A stretch of DNA of 64,000 bases from Solwaraspora sp. WMMD791. GTDB lineage: Bacteria > Actinomycetota > Actinomycetes > Mycobacteriales > Micromonosporaceae. The stretch lies in NCBI RefSeq assembly GCF_029581195.1, contig NZ_CP120737.1, positions 1,984,001 through 2,048,000 on the forward strand, given 5' to 3'. A model generated the notes under the pieces. It did no database searches and was not told the DNA's origin. It worked only from the letters and a program-made list of their open reading frames with translations. Shown in pieces: positions 43,472 through 53,307 of this stretch. Positions within the stretch are counted from its first letter, which is position 1. Each line of letters begins with the position of its first letter. The position numbers and the translations under genes are program-made.

Positions 43472-44950
43472 GTGGCGGATGACACCGAGAACCCGACGAC
43501 TCCGGCAGCGCCGCAGATGGCCGCCGACGACTTCCGGCGGTACGGGCACGCGGTCGTCGACTGGATCGCCGACTACTGGCAGACGGTGGAGCAGCACCCG
43601 GTGCAGTCGACCGCCGCACCCGGCGCGGTGGCCGGGGCGCTGCCGGCCGCCCCGCCGGAGCAGGGCGAGCAGTTCGACGCGATCCTCGCCGACCTCGACC
43701 GGGTGGTGGTGCCGGGCCTGACCCACTGGCAGCATCCGGGCTTCTTCGGCTACTTCCCGGCGAACACCTCCGCGCCCAGCGTGCTCGGTGACCTGGTCAG
43801 CGCGGGGCTCGGTGTCCAGGGCATGCTCTGGGCGACCAGTCCCGCCTGCACCGAGTTGGAGACGGTGGTCATGGACTGGCTGGCGCAGTTGCTGGACCTG
43901 CCGAAGCGGTTCCGGTCGGATTCCGCCGGCGGCGGGGTCATTCAGGATTCGGCGTCGTCGGCGACGCTGGTGGCCACCCTGGCCGCGCTGCACCGGGCCA
44001 GCGGCGGCGACTGGCGCGCCGTCGGCACCGCGACCAGCACGGGCGCCGCTGGCGGCTACACCGTCTACACCTCGACCCAGGGGCACTCCTCGATCGAGAA
44101 GGCGGCCCGGATCGCCGGCGTCGGCGCCCGGGGCGTCCGGCTCGTCGACGTCGACCCGGTGACGTTGGCGATGCGCCCCGACGCGCTGCGTACGGCGTTG
44201 GCCGCCGATCTGGCCGCCGGTCGCCGCCCGGCGATCGTGGTCGCCACCATCGGCACCACCTCGACCACCGCGATCGACCCGGTGGCGGAGATCGGGCCGG
44301 TCTGCGCCGAGTACGGGGTCTGGCTGCACGTGGACGCCGCCTACGCCGGGGCGGCGGCGATCTGCCCGGAGCTGCGCTGGACGCATGCCGGCCTGGAGTG
44401 GGCCAACTCCTACTGCTTCGATCCACACAAGTGGCTGCTGACCGGCTTCGACTGTGACGCGTTCTGGGTGGCCGACCGGGCCGGGCTGGTCGAGGCGTTG
44501 ACGGTGATGCCGGAGTATCTGCGCAACGCGGTCACCGAGTCGGGAGCGGTACTCGACTACCGGGACTGGCAGGTGCCGTTGGGTCGTCGGTTCCGGGCCC
44601 TCAAGCTGTGGTTCGTGCTGCGCTGGTACGGCGCCGAGGGCCTGCGGGCGCACGTGCGGGCCGGGGTGACCCACGCCGCCTGGTTCGCCGACCAGGTACG
44701 GGCCGACGACCGGTTCGACCTGGTGACCGCCGGCCCGTTCGGGCTGGTCTGCTTCCAGTTGCGGGACCGGCCGGACGAGGTCGCCGAGGCGCTGCTGCGG
44801 CGGGTCAACGCCGACGGGCGGGTGCTGCTGACCCACACCCGGGTGGCGGGCCGGTTCACGCTGCGGTTGGCGGTGGGCGGGCCGCGTACCGAACGCCGGC
44901 ACGTCGCCACCGCCTGGCAGTTGATCTCCGACGCCGCGGCGGCGAGCTAG
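43472..44950 (+). CDS. Aromatic L-amino acid decarboxylase (PLP, group II)
   Basis: A 492-residue PLP enzyme of the DDC/TDC family. The cofactor lysine is Lys320 in 'SYCFDPHKWLLTGFDCD'. Other marks are 'THWQHPGFFGYFPANTSAPSVLGD', 'MLWATSPACTELETVVMDWLAQLL', the cofactor-stacking region 'STQGHSSIEKAARIAG', and 'HVDAAYAG'. It would decarboxylate Tyr, Trp, Phe or L-DOPA to the amine in the cytoplasm. GTG 43472 fits the family length. It ends exactly where the opposing TauE gene ends. Confidence 0.9.
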   Translation: MADDTENPTTPAAPQMAADDFRRYGHAVVDWIADYWQTVEQHPVQSTAAPGAVAGALPAAPPEQGEQFDAILADLDRVVVPGLTHWQHPGFFGYFPANTSAPSVLGDLVSAGLGVQGMLWATSPACTELETVVMDWLAQLLDLPKRFRSDSAGGGVIQDSASSATLVATLAALHRASGGDWRAVGTATSTGAAGGYTVYTSTQGHSSIEKAARIAGVGARGVRLVDVDPVTLAMRPDALRTALAADLAAGRRPAIVVATIGTTSTTAIDPVAEIGPVCAEYGVWLHVDAAYAGAAAICPELRWTHAGLEWANSYCFDPHKWLLTGFDCDAFWVADRAGLVEALTVMPEYLRNAVTESGAVLDYRDWQVPLGRRFRALKLWFVLRWYGAEGLRAHVRAGVTHAAWFADQVRADDRFDLVTAGPFGLVCFQLRDRPDEVAEALLRRVNADGRVLLTHTRVAGRFTLRLAVGGPRTERRHVATAWQLISDAAAAS

Positions 44951-45859
44951 TCAGCCCACCAGTACCGACCCGTCGCGATCCCGATCCTGGTCGACGGCGG
45001 CCCGGTCGGTCCGCCGTAGCACCCGCAGCGCCAGCAGGAGGGCGACCACCCAGGCGACGAGGACGGCACCGTACCCGCCGTACCGGACGGCGTCGGGGGC
45101 GTCGAACGCGCGCAGCAGGGTCCGCGAGTTGGTCAGCACGATGAGTCCGCCGACCGCCGCGCCGAGCAGTTGGGCGGGCACGACCCGGACCAGGTAGGCG
45201 GCGAGCGGTGCGGCGATCAGCCCGCCGACCAGCAGCGCGCCGACGATCGGCAGGACGAAGCCCTGTGCGCCGAGGCCGATCAGGAAGCCGACGCTGGCGG
45301 CCGCCGCGACGAGGAACTCCGAGGTGTCGACCGAGCCGATCACCTTGCGGGGTGCCATCCGGCCGGAGACCAGCAGCGCCGGGGTGGCCACCGGGCCCCA
45401 CCCGCCGCCGCCGGTGGCGTCGATGAAGCCGGCGGTCAGGCCGAGCGGGGCGAGGAACCGGCTGCGCAGCGGCGGGCGTTCGCGCCGGGCGGTGACCGGT
45501 CGGGCGAAGCGGACCAGCAGGTACGTGCCGAGGGCGAGCAGGATGCCGGCCATCCAGGGGCCGGCCGCCTCGGTGGAGATCGAGCTGAGCACGGTGGCCC
45601 CGGCGAAGGCGCCGACCGCACCCGGTACGGCGATCCGCGCCACCACCCGCCAGTCGACGTTGCCGAAGCGCCAGTGGGCGGTGCCGGAGGCCAGGGTGGT
45701 GCCGATCTCGGCCAGGTGCACCGAGGCGCTGGCCGATGCCGGTGCGACCCCGGCGAGCAGCAGCAGCGTGGTGGAGGTGACCCCGTACGCCATCCCCAGC
45801 GCACCATCGACCAGTTGCGCGAGGAGTCCGACCAGGGCAAGGACCAGCAGTTTACGCAC
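44951..45859 (-). CDS. TauE/SafE family sulfite/sulfoacetate-type exporter
   Basis: A 302-residue membrane protein with about eight helices and the two family repeats 'DGALGMAYGVTSTTLLLLAGVAPASASASVH' and 'GFIDATGGGGWGPVATPALLVSGRMAPRKVIGSVDTSEFLV'. Family members move sulfite or organosulfonates across the inner membrane. The Rrf2 regulator about 160 bp upstream on the same strand, of the CymR-like type, suggests sulfur-linked control. Its stop codon abuts the decarboxylase stop with no spacer. Confidence 0.88.
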   Translation of the reverse strand: MRKLLVLALVGLLAQLVDGALGMAYGVTSTTLLLLAGVAPASASASVHLAEIGTTLASGTAHWRFGNVDWRVVARIAVPGAVGAFAGATVLSSISTEAAGPWMAGILLALGTYLLVRFARPVTARRERPPLRSRFLAPLGLTAGFIDATGGGGWGPVATPALLVSGRMAPRKVIGSVDTSEFLVAAAASVGFLIGLGAQGFVLPIVGALLVGGLIAAPLAAYLVRVVPAQLLGAAVGGLIVLTNSRTLLRAFDAPDAVRYGGYGAVLVAWVVALLLALRVLRRTDRAAVDQDRDRDGSVLVG

Positions 45860-46021
45860 GACACACCTACTTCGTCGACCAATCCTATCGAGTTAGTAGA
45901 GAATGCGCCTCACGACATGCTCCTGTCAACCGGCAGTATCTGGTCAGCGCGACCCGCGACGGTCAGCCGCGCGGCGACCGGGGTGGCTTCTTCAGCGGCA
46001 GAGGTGGCTGCGGGCGAGCCG

Positions 46022-46483
46022 TCAGCTCCAGGCGCGCGGGTCGGCGGCGAGGTCACGCACCCGGTCCGGCAACGTGCCGGTGGCGACATCGGCGACCGAG
46101 ACCGATTCGAGGATCTCCCGTTCACTGGCCCGCAACGCGATCCAGACCTCCTGCAGCGCGGCGGCCGCGCCCTGGTAGCCCAGATCCTCCGGCCGGTGGC
46201 CCCGCACGTGGGCCAACGGGCCGTCGATCACCCGGATGATCTCCGCGAGGCTGATCTCCTCGGCCGGTCGGGCCAGCCAGTACCCGCCGTCGGGCCCGCG
46301 CTGCGCGTGCACCACACCGGACCGACGCAGCTGCAACAGGATGCTCTCGAGGAACTTCGCGGGGATCCCCTGGGACCGGGCCACCTGCTCGGCGGTGAGC
46401 ACCGTCCGGGTCGGGGTGCCGGCGACGAACGCCAACTCGGCGATGGCGCGCAGCGCGTAGTCGACCCGGGCGGAGAGACGCAT
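46022..46483 (-). CDS. Rrf2 family transcriptional regulator
   Basis: A 153-residue winged helix-turn-helix protein: 'MRLSARVDYALRAIAELA', 'TAEQVARSQGIPAKFLESILLQLRRSGVV', and 'GYWLARPAEEISLAEIIRVIDG'. It contains no cysteine at all, so it cannot ligate an iron-sulfur cluster like IscR or NsrR and is closer to the CymR/YwnA type. ATG 46483 fits the family start. It precedes the TauE gene on the same strand, and may control it. Confidence 0.88.
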   Translation of the reverse strand: MRLSARVDYALRAIAELAFVAGTPTRTVLTAEQVARSQGIPAKFLESILLQLRRSGVVHAQRGPDGGYWLARPAEEISLAEIIRVIDGPLAHVRGHRPEDLGYQGAAAALQEVWIALRASEREILESVSVADVATGTLPDRVRDLAADPRAWS

Positions 46484-46562
46484 ACCTCTCAGGTTACGGC
46501 ACTGTTTCCGGCTCACGGCCCGCGCTGGGCGGCCTCTCCCGGGCACCGGCCCGCGCGGGGCG

Positions 46563-47524
46563 TCACCCGCCGACCCGGCGGAGCAACCCTTCCTGTACGG
46601 CGGTGGCGATGTGCCGGCCGTCGCGAGTGAACATCCTGCCGGTGGCCAGCCCACGCCCGCCCGCCGCAGACGGGCTCCAGCAGTCGTAGAGGAACCACTC
46701 GTCGGCGCGGAACGACCGGTGGAACCACAGGGCGTGGTCCAGGCTGGCACCGACCACGCCACCCGGACCCCACACCTCGCCGTGCACCGACAGCACCGAG
46801 TCGAGCAGCGTCAGGTCGGAGGCGTAGGTCAGCACACAGGCGTGCAGCAGCGGGTCGTCGGGCAGCTTGCCGTCGACCCGGATCCAGACCCGCTGGTACG
46901 GATCGGCCGGGCGGTCACCGGGTGCGACCAGCCCCGGCTCGCCGACGTAACGCACGTCCATCGGACGCGGGATCACCGCCCAGACGCCGAGGCGTTCAGG
47001 GTAGCGGGCGAGCCGCTCCGCCATGGTCGGCACCGCGTCCGGCGGCGGTACGTCGGGCGGCTGCGGCGCCTGGTGCTCCAGCCCGTCCTCGACATGGTGG
47101 AACGACGCCGACATGAAAAAGATCGGCTTGCCGTGCTGGTAGGCCACCGAGCGGCGGACCGAGAAGGACCGACCGTCGCGGATGTTCTCCACCTCGTAGT
47201 CGATCGGCTGGGAACTGTCGCCGGGGCGGACGAAGTAGCCGTGCAACGAGTGGACCAACCGTTGCGGGTCGACGGTGCGACCGGCGGCGACCAGCGCCTG
47301 CCCGGCGACCTGCCCGCCGAAGACCCGCTGCGGACCGACCTTCGGGCTGATCCCCCGGAAGGCGGCCGGGCCGGTCGGGGTCAGGTCGAGCACCTCCAAC
47401 AGGTGGTCGACGGCGGCCTGACCACTCACCGGGCCGGCCTGCCCCGCGTCGGACGGCGTGGAGCCGGCCGCGACCCGCGGAGCTGAGCCGGCCGGGACCT
47501 GCCCGGCCGGCTGATCGCCCACGG

Positions 47525-47528
<4 letters not shown>
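46563..47528 (-). CDS. tesB: Acyl-CoA thioesterase II
   Basis: A 321-residue double-hotdog thioesterase hydrolysing acyl-CoA. After a ~40-residue disordered lead the family text runs 'LLEVLDLTPTGPAAFRG', 'RVFGGQVAGQALVAAGRTV', 'VHSLHGYFVRPGDSSQPIDYEVENIRDGRSFSVRRSVAYQHGKP' and, near the end, 'SLDHALWFHRSFRADEWFLYD' with the catalytic Asp. The GTG at 47528 overlaps the pyruvate kinase stop by 4 bp, so the two are translationally coupled. Confidence 0.9.
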
Positions 47529-48973
<1,445 letters not shown>

Positions 48974-49254
48974 GAGGCTAGTCTCTCCCCTTGATCGACC
49001 GATCGGCCGACCCTGTCAGATGTCCGAACGAAAGTGCCCACCAGCGCCCGGCGCTCCGCGGGACATCGTACTGGGATGGGCGCGGCGGCAGCGGTGGACC
49101 GGCGGGCATCGACGACCGCGCCATCAGGGTAGCGCGCCTGCTGACCATCCCGGTACGCCCGGCCGGGCGACGCGACATCCGTTCGGCGATCATTCTCGCC
49201 CCCGTCACATTGATCCGGTTAACTGGTCGCCACCTCGACCGGAAGGCTGGCACG

Positions 49255-50517
49255 GTGACACAGCAGCGACACGCACGTACGGTGACCGGGCTGGCGGCGG
49301 CGCTCGCCGCCGTCCTCGCGACCGGACTGGCACCCGGGGCGGCCACCGCCGGCGGACCGGCCACCGCAGGCGGACCGGCCGACGTCCGGTTCGCCACCTT
49401 CAACGCCTCCCTCAACCGGGCCACCGCCGGCGCCCTGGTTGCCGACCTGTCCACCCCGGGCGACCAACAGGCGGCCAACGTCGCCGAGGTGATCCAGCGG
49501 GTCCGCCCCGACGTCCTGCTGATCAACGAGTTCGACCACGACCCGCAGGGCCGGGCCGTGGAGCTGTTCCAGCGCAACTACCTGTCCCGGGGGCAGGGCG
49601 GCGCCGCGCCGATCCACTACCCGTACCGGTTCAGCGCGCCGTCGAACACCGGCGTGCCCTCCGGGCACGATCTCAACCGCGACGGTACGGTCGGCGGCCC
49701 GGACGACGCGTACGGCTTCGGGACCTTCCCCGGCCAGTACGGCATGGCGGTGTACTCGCGGCACCCGATCGACCTGCGGTCGGTGCGCACCTTCCAGACG
49801 TTCCGCTGGCGGGACATGCCCGGCGCGCTGCTGCCCGACGACCCGGCGACCCCCGAGCCGGCCGACTGGTACTCCCCCGCCGCCCTGGCCGACCTGCGGC
49901 TGTCGTCGAAGAGCCACTGGGACGTGCCGGTGCGCGTCGGCCGGCAGACCGTACACCTGCTGGCCAGCCACCCCACCCCGCCGGTGTTCGACGGCCCGGA
50001 GGACCGCAACGGCCGCCGCAACCACGACGAGATCCGGTTCTGGGCCGACTACGTCTGGCCGGCCCGGTCCGGCTACGTCTACGACGACCGGGGCCGGCGG
50101 GGCGGACTCCGGCCGGGGGCCCGGTTCGTGATCGCCGGCGACCTCAACTCCGACCCGTACGACGGCGACAGCCTGCCCGGCGCGGCCCGGCAGCTCACCG
50201 GACACCCGCTGGTCGACGACCGGCGGCCACCGGCCAGCGCGGGCGGTCCGGCGGCGGCGCAGCGCCAGGGTGGGGCGAACCTGACCCACGTCGGCGACCC
50301 ACGCTTCGACACCGCCGACTTCGCCGACGGTACGCCCGGCAACCTGCGGGTCGACTACCTGCTGCCCGGTCGGGGCCTGCCGGTACGCGGTGCCGGCGTG
50401 TTCTGGCCGACGCCGGACGACCCGCTGTTCCGGCTGGTCGGCGACTACGATCCGGCGCTGCCCGGCGGGTTCCCCACCTCGGATCACCGCCTGGTCTGGC
50501 TCGACGTGCGTCGTTGA
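49255..50517 (+). CDS. Secreted endonuclease/exonuclease/phosphatase family protein
   Basis: A 420-residue protein with a signal peptide (~9-32, ending 'GAATA'). The DNase I-like fold follows: 'VRFATFNASLN' with the first Asn, 'DVLLINEFD' with the metal Glu, 'HLLASHPTPP', 'IAGDLNSDP' (D-x-N) and the terminal 'TSDHRLV' (S-D-H). Two-metal phosphodiesterases of this fold cut nucleic acids, phospholipids or inositol phosphates; the substrate here is open. GTG 49255 has GGAAGG upstream. Confidence 0.88.
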   Translation: MTQQRHARTVTGLAAALAAVLATGLAPGAATAGGPATAGGPADVRFATFNASLNRATAGALVADLSTPGDQQAANVAEVIQRVRPDVLLINEFDHDPQGRAVELFQRNYLSRGQGGAAPIHYPYRFSAPSNTGVPSGHDLNRDGTVGGPDDAYGFGTFPGQYGMAVYSRHPIDLRSVRTFQTFRWRDMPGALLPDDPATPEPADWYSPAALADLRLSSKSHWDVPVRVGRQTVHLLASHPTPPVFDGPEDRNGRRNHDEIRFWADYVWPARSGYVYDDRGRRGGLRPGARFVIAGDLNSDPYDGDSLPGAARQLTGHPLVDDRRPPASAGGPAAAQRQGGANLTHVGDPRFDTADFADGTPGNLRVDYLLPGRGLPVRGAGVFWPTPDDPLFRLVGDYDPALPGGFPTSDHRLVWLDVRR

Positions 50518-50587
50518 CCGGGCAGGTACGCCGCTGACGACCGGGCCGGGCGTGCCGGCGAGGCACGCGCCGGCCGACCGGGCCGGC

Positions 50588-51199
50588 TCAGACGCAGGTG
50601 CCGCAGATCGGGTCGGGCGTGTGGTCACGGCTCGGCACCATCACCACGGGGATGTCCCGGACCCGTACGTCGTCGGTGCCGATCGGGAAGACCGTGGTCA
50701 CCCGGGGCAGCCCCGCCGTGTCGAGTCCGACGCAGGCGAGCCGGACCAGGCCGTTGAGCAGCACACAGTGTGCCTGCGGCTGGTCGGACTCCGACAGGGT
50801 GTCCGACCGGACGTCGACAGTGGTGGTGAACCACGTCGGCCCGCTGGCCGCACCGTAGCCACGCAGCGGCGGACGCACCGTGGAGAAGGTCGCCTGGCGG
50901 CCGGTGTAGGTGAGCGTGGCGAACTGGGCACCGGCCGGCAGCTCGGCGCAGGGCTCGATCCACCCGGTCAACCGCACCCGGTTCACCGGGGGCAGTCCAC
51001 CGACCGGCTCGACGGTGTGCCCGGTGAAGGCGGCGGTGGCGCACGACGCCGGCGTCCAGGTCACCGCGCTCGCGGCGGCCGGTGCCCCCGGTAGACAGGC
51101 CAGTAGCGCGGCCACCACGGCGGCGAACGCGGTGCCGCCGACCGTGCGGCGAGGGACCGTACGGCGCGGTCCGGTCCGGTCGACCACGGTCGGGGTCAT
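50588..51199 (-). CDS. Secreted protein of unknown function
   Basis: A 203-residue protein with a Tat- or Sec-like leader (basic start with several Arg, helix ~23-43, cut near 'AAASA'). The mature part carries six Cys, spread over the beta-rich body and ending in 'DPICGTCV', probably as disulfides. No family is recognised. It is translated from an ATG that overlaps the LuxR-type regulator stop by 4 bp (ATGA), so the two form one unit. Confidence 0.65.
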   Translation of the reverse strand: MTPTVVDRTGPRRTVPRRTVGGTAFAAVVAALLACLPGAPAAASAVTWTPASCATAAFTGHTVEPVGGLPPVNRVRLTGWIEPCAELPAGAQFATLTYTGRQATFSTVRPPLRGYGAASGPTWFTTTVDVRSDTLSESDQPQAHCVLLNGLVRLACVGLDTAGLPRVTTVFPIGTDDVRVRDIPVVMVPSRDHTPDPICGTCV

Positions 51200-52245
51200 C
51201 GGTGTTTCTCCTCGGTGTCGGTACGGCGATGCGGTGCCGCGGTGTGGGCCGCCCCCAGGGCCAGCCCGAGTTGGAACCGGTTCGTCACGCCGAGCCGCTC
51301 CATCAGCGACCGGAGCACGTTCGACACCGACCGGGGGCTGATCCGCAGCTCCCGCGCGGCGGTGACGTCGGTGTGTCCCTGCGCCAGCAGAGCGACGAGC
51401 GCGCGCTCCCGGGGACTGAGGTCGATCTGCGGCACAGTGCACTCCTGCAGTCTCTCGGCGTCGTTCCAGTGCTGCTCGAACAGCGCCACGAGCGCGGCGA
51501 CGATCGGGGGTTGGGCCACCTCGAGGTAGCCGCGTTCGACGTCGTCGGGCGCGACGGGGAAGAAGGCGTACTTGCGGTCGACGACGAGCAGCTTGACCGG
51601 CAACGTCGCCGCCATGCGGTACTCGGGCAGGCATCGGGTCGGCTCCGACCGGTGCTGGACCACCGGGCCGGGTTCGGGTGGCTGCACCCCGAGGATCCGC
51701 ATCCGCACGCCCCGGGCCAGCAGCGTGCGGTCCATCGGCGCGGCCGAGCGCAGCGCCTCGGCGTCGAACGTCTGCTCCGGGTGCATCGCGAGATGCTCGT
51801 GGCGGGCCACCGCGACGAGCTCGGCCAGCCGGGCCCGGGTCGCGGCCCGGCTGGCCAGATGCCGTACGCCGTCACCGAGCTGGCGCACGTCGACCCCGGT
51901 GGCGGCGAGCCGGCGCGCCAACGCGGGGCGTACCGCACCGGGCGCGGCGTTCGTCGTCGGTCGACGCACCGGTGGGGCCAGCGCCGACAGCGGTCTGGCC
52001 GCCCATCGCGGGTCGGCCGAGGTGGCGGACGGCCGACGGGCCACCGCGCCGATGGCGGCGAGTTCGTCGAGCGCGGCGCCGACCCGGCGACGCGCCATGC
52101 CCAGCTCACCGGCCACCTCGGAGACCAGCGCCGGACCGGAGCCGAGCAGGTGCCGGTAGATCAGGTCGGCGTCCGGGGAACGCCCACGACAGGTCAGTGA
52201 CGGTACGGCGGTCCGGGCCGGCGAGGGCCAACGTGACTGCGGCAT
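51196..52245 (-). CDS. LuxR-type (GerE) transcriptional regulator with TrmB-like N-terminus
   Basis: A 349-residue regulator. Residues ~28-65 form a MarR/TrmB-like winged helix ('IYRHLLGSGPALVSEVAGELGMARRRVGAALDELAAIGAV'). The middle resembles the PLD-like effector region of TrmB-type proteins. The C-terminus is a LuxR/GerE DNA-binding domain ('LSPRERALVALLAQGHTDVTAARELRISPRSVSNVLRSLMERLGVTNR'). GGAGGTGG lies just upstream of the ATG. It probably controls the coupled secreted protein. Confidence 0.85.
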   Translation of the reverse strand: MPQSRWPSPARTAVPSLTCRGRSPDADLIYRHLLGSGPALVSEVAGELGMARRRVGAALDELAAIGAVARRPSATSADPRWAARPLSALAPPVRRPTTNAAPGAVRPALARRLAATGVDVRQLGDGVRHLASRAATRARLAELVAVARHEHLAMHPEQTFDAEALRSAAPMDRTLLARGVRMRILGVQPPEPGPVVQHRSEPTRCLPEYRMAATLPVKLLVVDRKYAFFPVAPDDVERGYLEVAQPPIVAALVALFEQHWNDAERLQECTVPQIDLSPRERALVALLAQGHTDVTAARELRISPRSVSNVLRSLMERLGVTNRFQLGLALGAAHTAAPHRRTDTEEKHR

Positions 52246-52570
52246 GGCTTTCCACCTCCCCCATGTGCCTGACCATGCAATCAGCAGATCGTCACCGCGA
52301 CAAGATCGTTACCTGACCGTGCCCGAAGCGTGCGGGAAACCGCACCCTGGCGGATGCCGGCCGCGAACCGCCTGACACCCGGCACCGCACAGTCGGCGGC
52401 ACGGAGGGTGCGTCCATCCGCAACGGACACCTTCGCGATCACGAAGGTTTCGGCCTTCAGCGATCCACCGCCGCGATTTCCTTGAGCCGTGCCACGACGC
52501 ACCGGTAGACCAGGCAGCGGACGGCCGACGGGACCGCGCGTGCCGTTGGCGATCGGCAGAGGAGATCCTC
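52246..52570. promoter_or_regulatory. Divergent promoter region between the LuxR-type and FHA-HTH genes
   Basis: No gene is visible in these 325 bp. The stretch separates two divergently read regulator genes and must hold promoters for both; I could not pick out clear -10/-35 pairs. Confidence 0.35.
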
Positions 52571-53278
52571 ATGGCACACGTGGTCAGCGTGCTGACCGTC
52601 GCACCGGGTGTGGGGAGCAACGAGGTCTGGGACCTCGACAACGGCGAGGCACTCGACTTCGGCACCTGCCGGTGCGGCGGCTGTCGTCGCACGGCGACCG
52701 TGTGCGTGCCGGGCCCGACGGCGCTGCGGGGGCGCATCGTCGCCCACCCGGACCACTGGCGCGTCGACAACCCCGGCCCGACAAGTTTCCTCGTCGAGGA
52801 CCTGGAACAGCCGCACAACACGATCACCGTCGTCGCCGGCCGGGCCGCCGTGGTCATCCCCTTCGAACTGGGCCGGGTACGGGCCGGTGCCGTCGCGCTG
52901 CTGACCGTGTTCGGGCCGGAACCGGCAACCGTCGAGGTCTCGACCGTGCCGGGTTGCCCCTCCGACCGCGCGCGGGACGCCGGTGACCTGACCCCCGGCA
53001 CCGGCTACTTCGAGGTGCTGCGGGTGTTGTGCGAACCCCGGCTGCGCGGCGAGGTCCACCGTCCGCTGGCCACCTCGGCGGAGATCGCCGCGACCCTCAC
53101 CGGTCGGGGCAGCCCGATCAGCGCTCGCGCCGTCGACGCGCACATCTGCTACCTGGTCGGCAAGCTCGGGCTCGCCGGTGTCCGCGACGGGCTGCGCGCA
53201 CACCGGAGCTGGCGAAAGGAGGCCCTGGTCAGCGCCGCACTGCGGTGGGGGCTGGTCGGCCCACAGCACCTGCCGTGA
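52571..53278 (+). CDS. FHA-like plus winged-helix regulatory protein
   Basis: A 235-residue protein. The first half reads like a degenerate forkhead-associated domain ('LDFGTCRCGGCRRTATVCVPGP', 'HWRVDNPGPTSFLVEDLE'). The second half is a winged helix ('PLATSAEIAATLTGRGSPISARAVDAHICYLVGKLGL'). FHA domains bind phosphothreonine, so it could be the target of a Ser/Thr kinase, although the canonical G-R and S-x-x-H residues are not well kept here. GGAG precedes the ATG. Function unknown. Confidence 0.55.
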   Translation: MAHVVSVLTVAPGVGSNEVWDLDNGEALDFGTCRCGGCRRTATVCVPGPTALRGRIVAHPDHWRVDNPGPTSFLVEDLEQPHNTITVVAGRAAVVIPFELGRVRAGAVALLTVFGPEPATVEVSTVPGCPSDRARDAGDLTPGTGYFEVLRVLCEPRLRGEVHRPLATSAEIAATLTGRGSPISARAVDAHICYLVGKLGLAGVRDGLRAHRSWRKEALVSAALRWGLVGPQHLP

Positions 53279-53307
53279 ACAGCCGACGCCGTGCCGCCAC
53301 CCGGCGG

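Noticed and set aside
49255-50517. Confident assignment as a nuclease
   Set aside because: The fold is shared by nucleases, sphingomyelinases and inositol phosphatases, and the residues visible do not decide among them.
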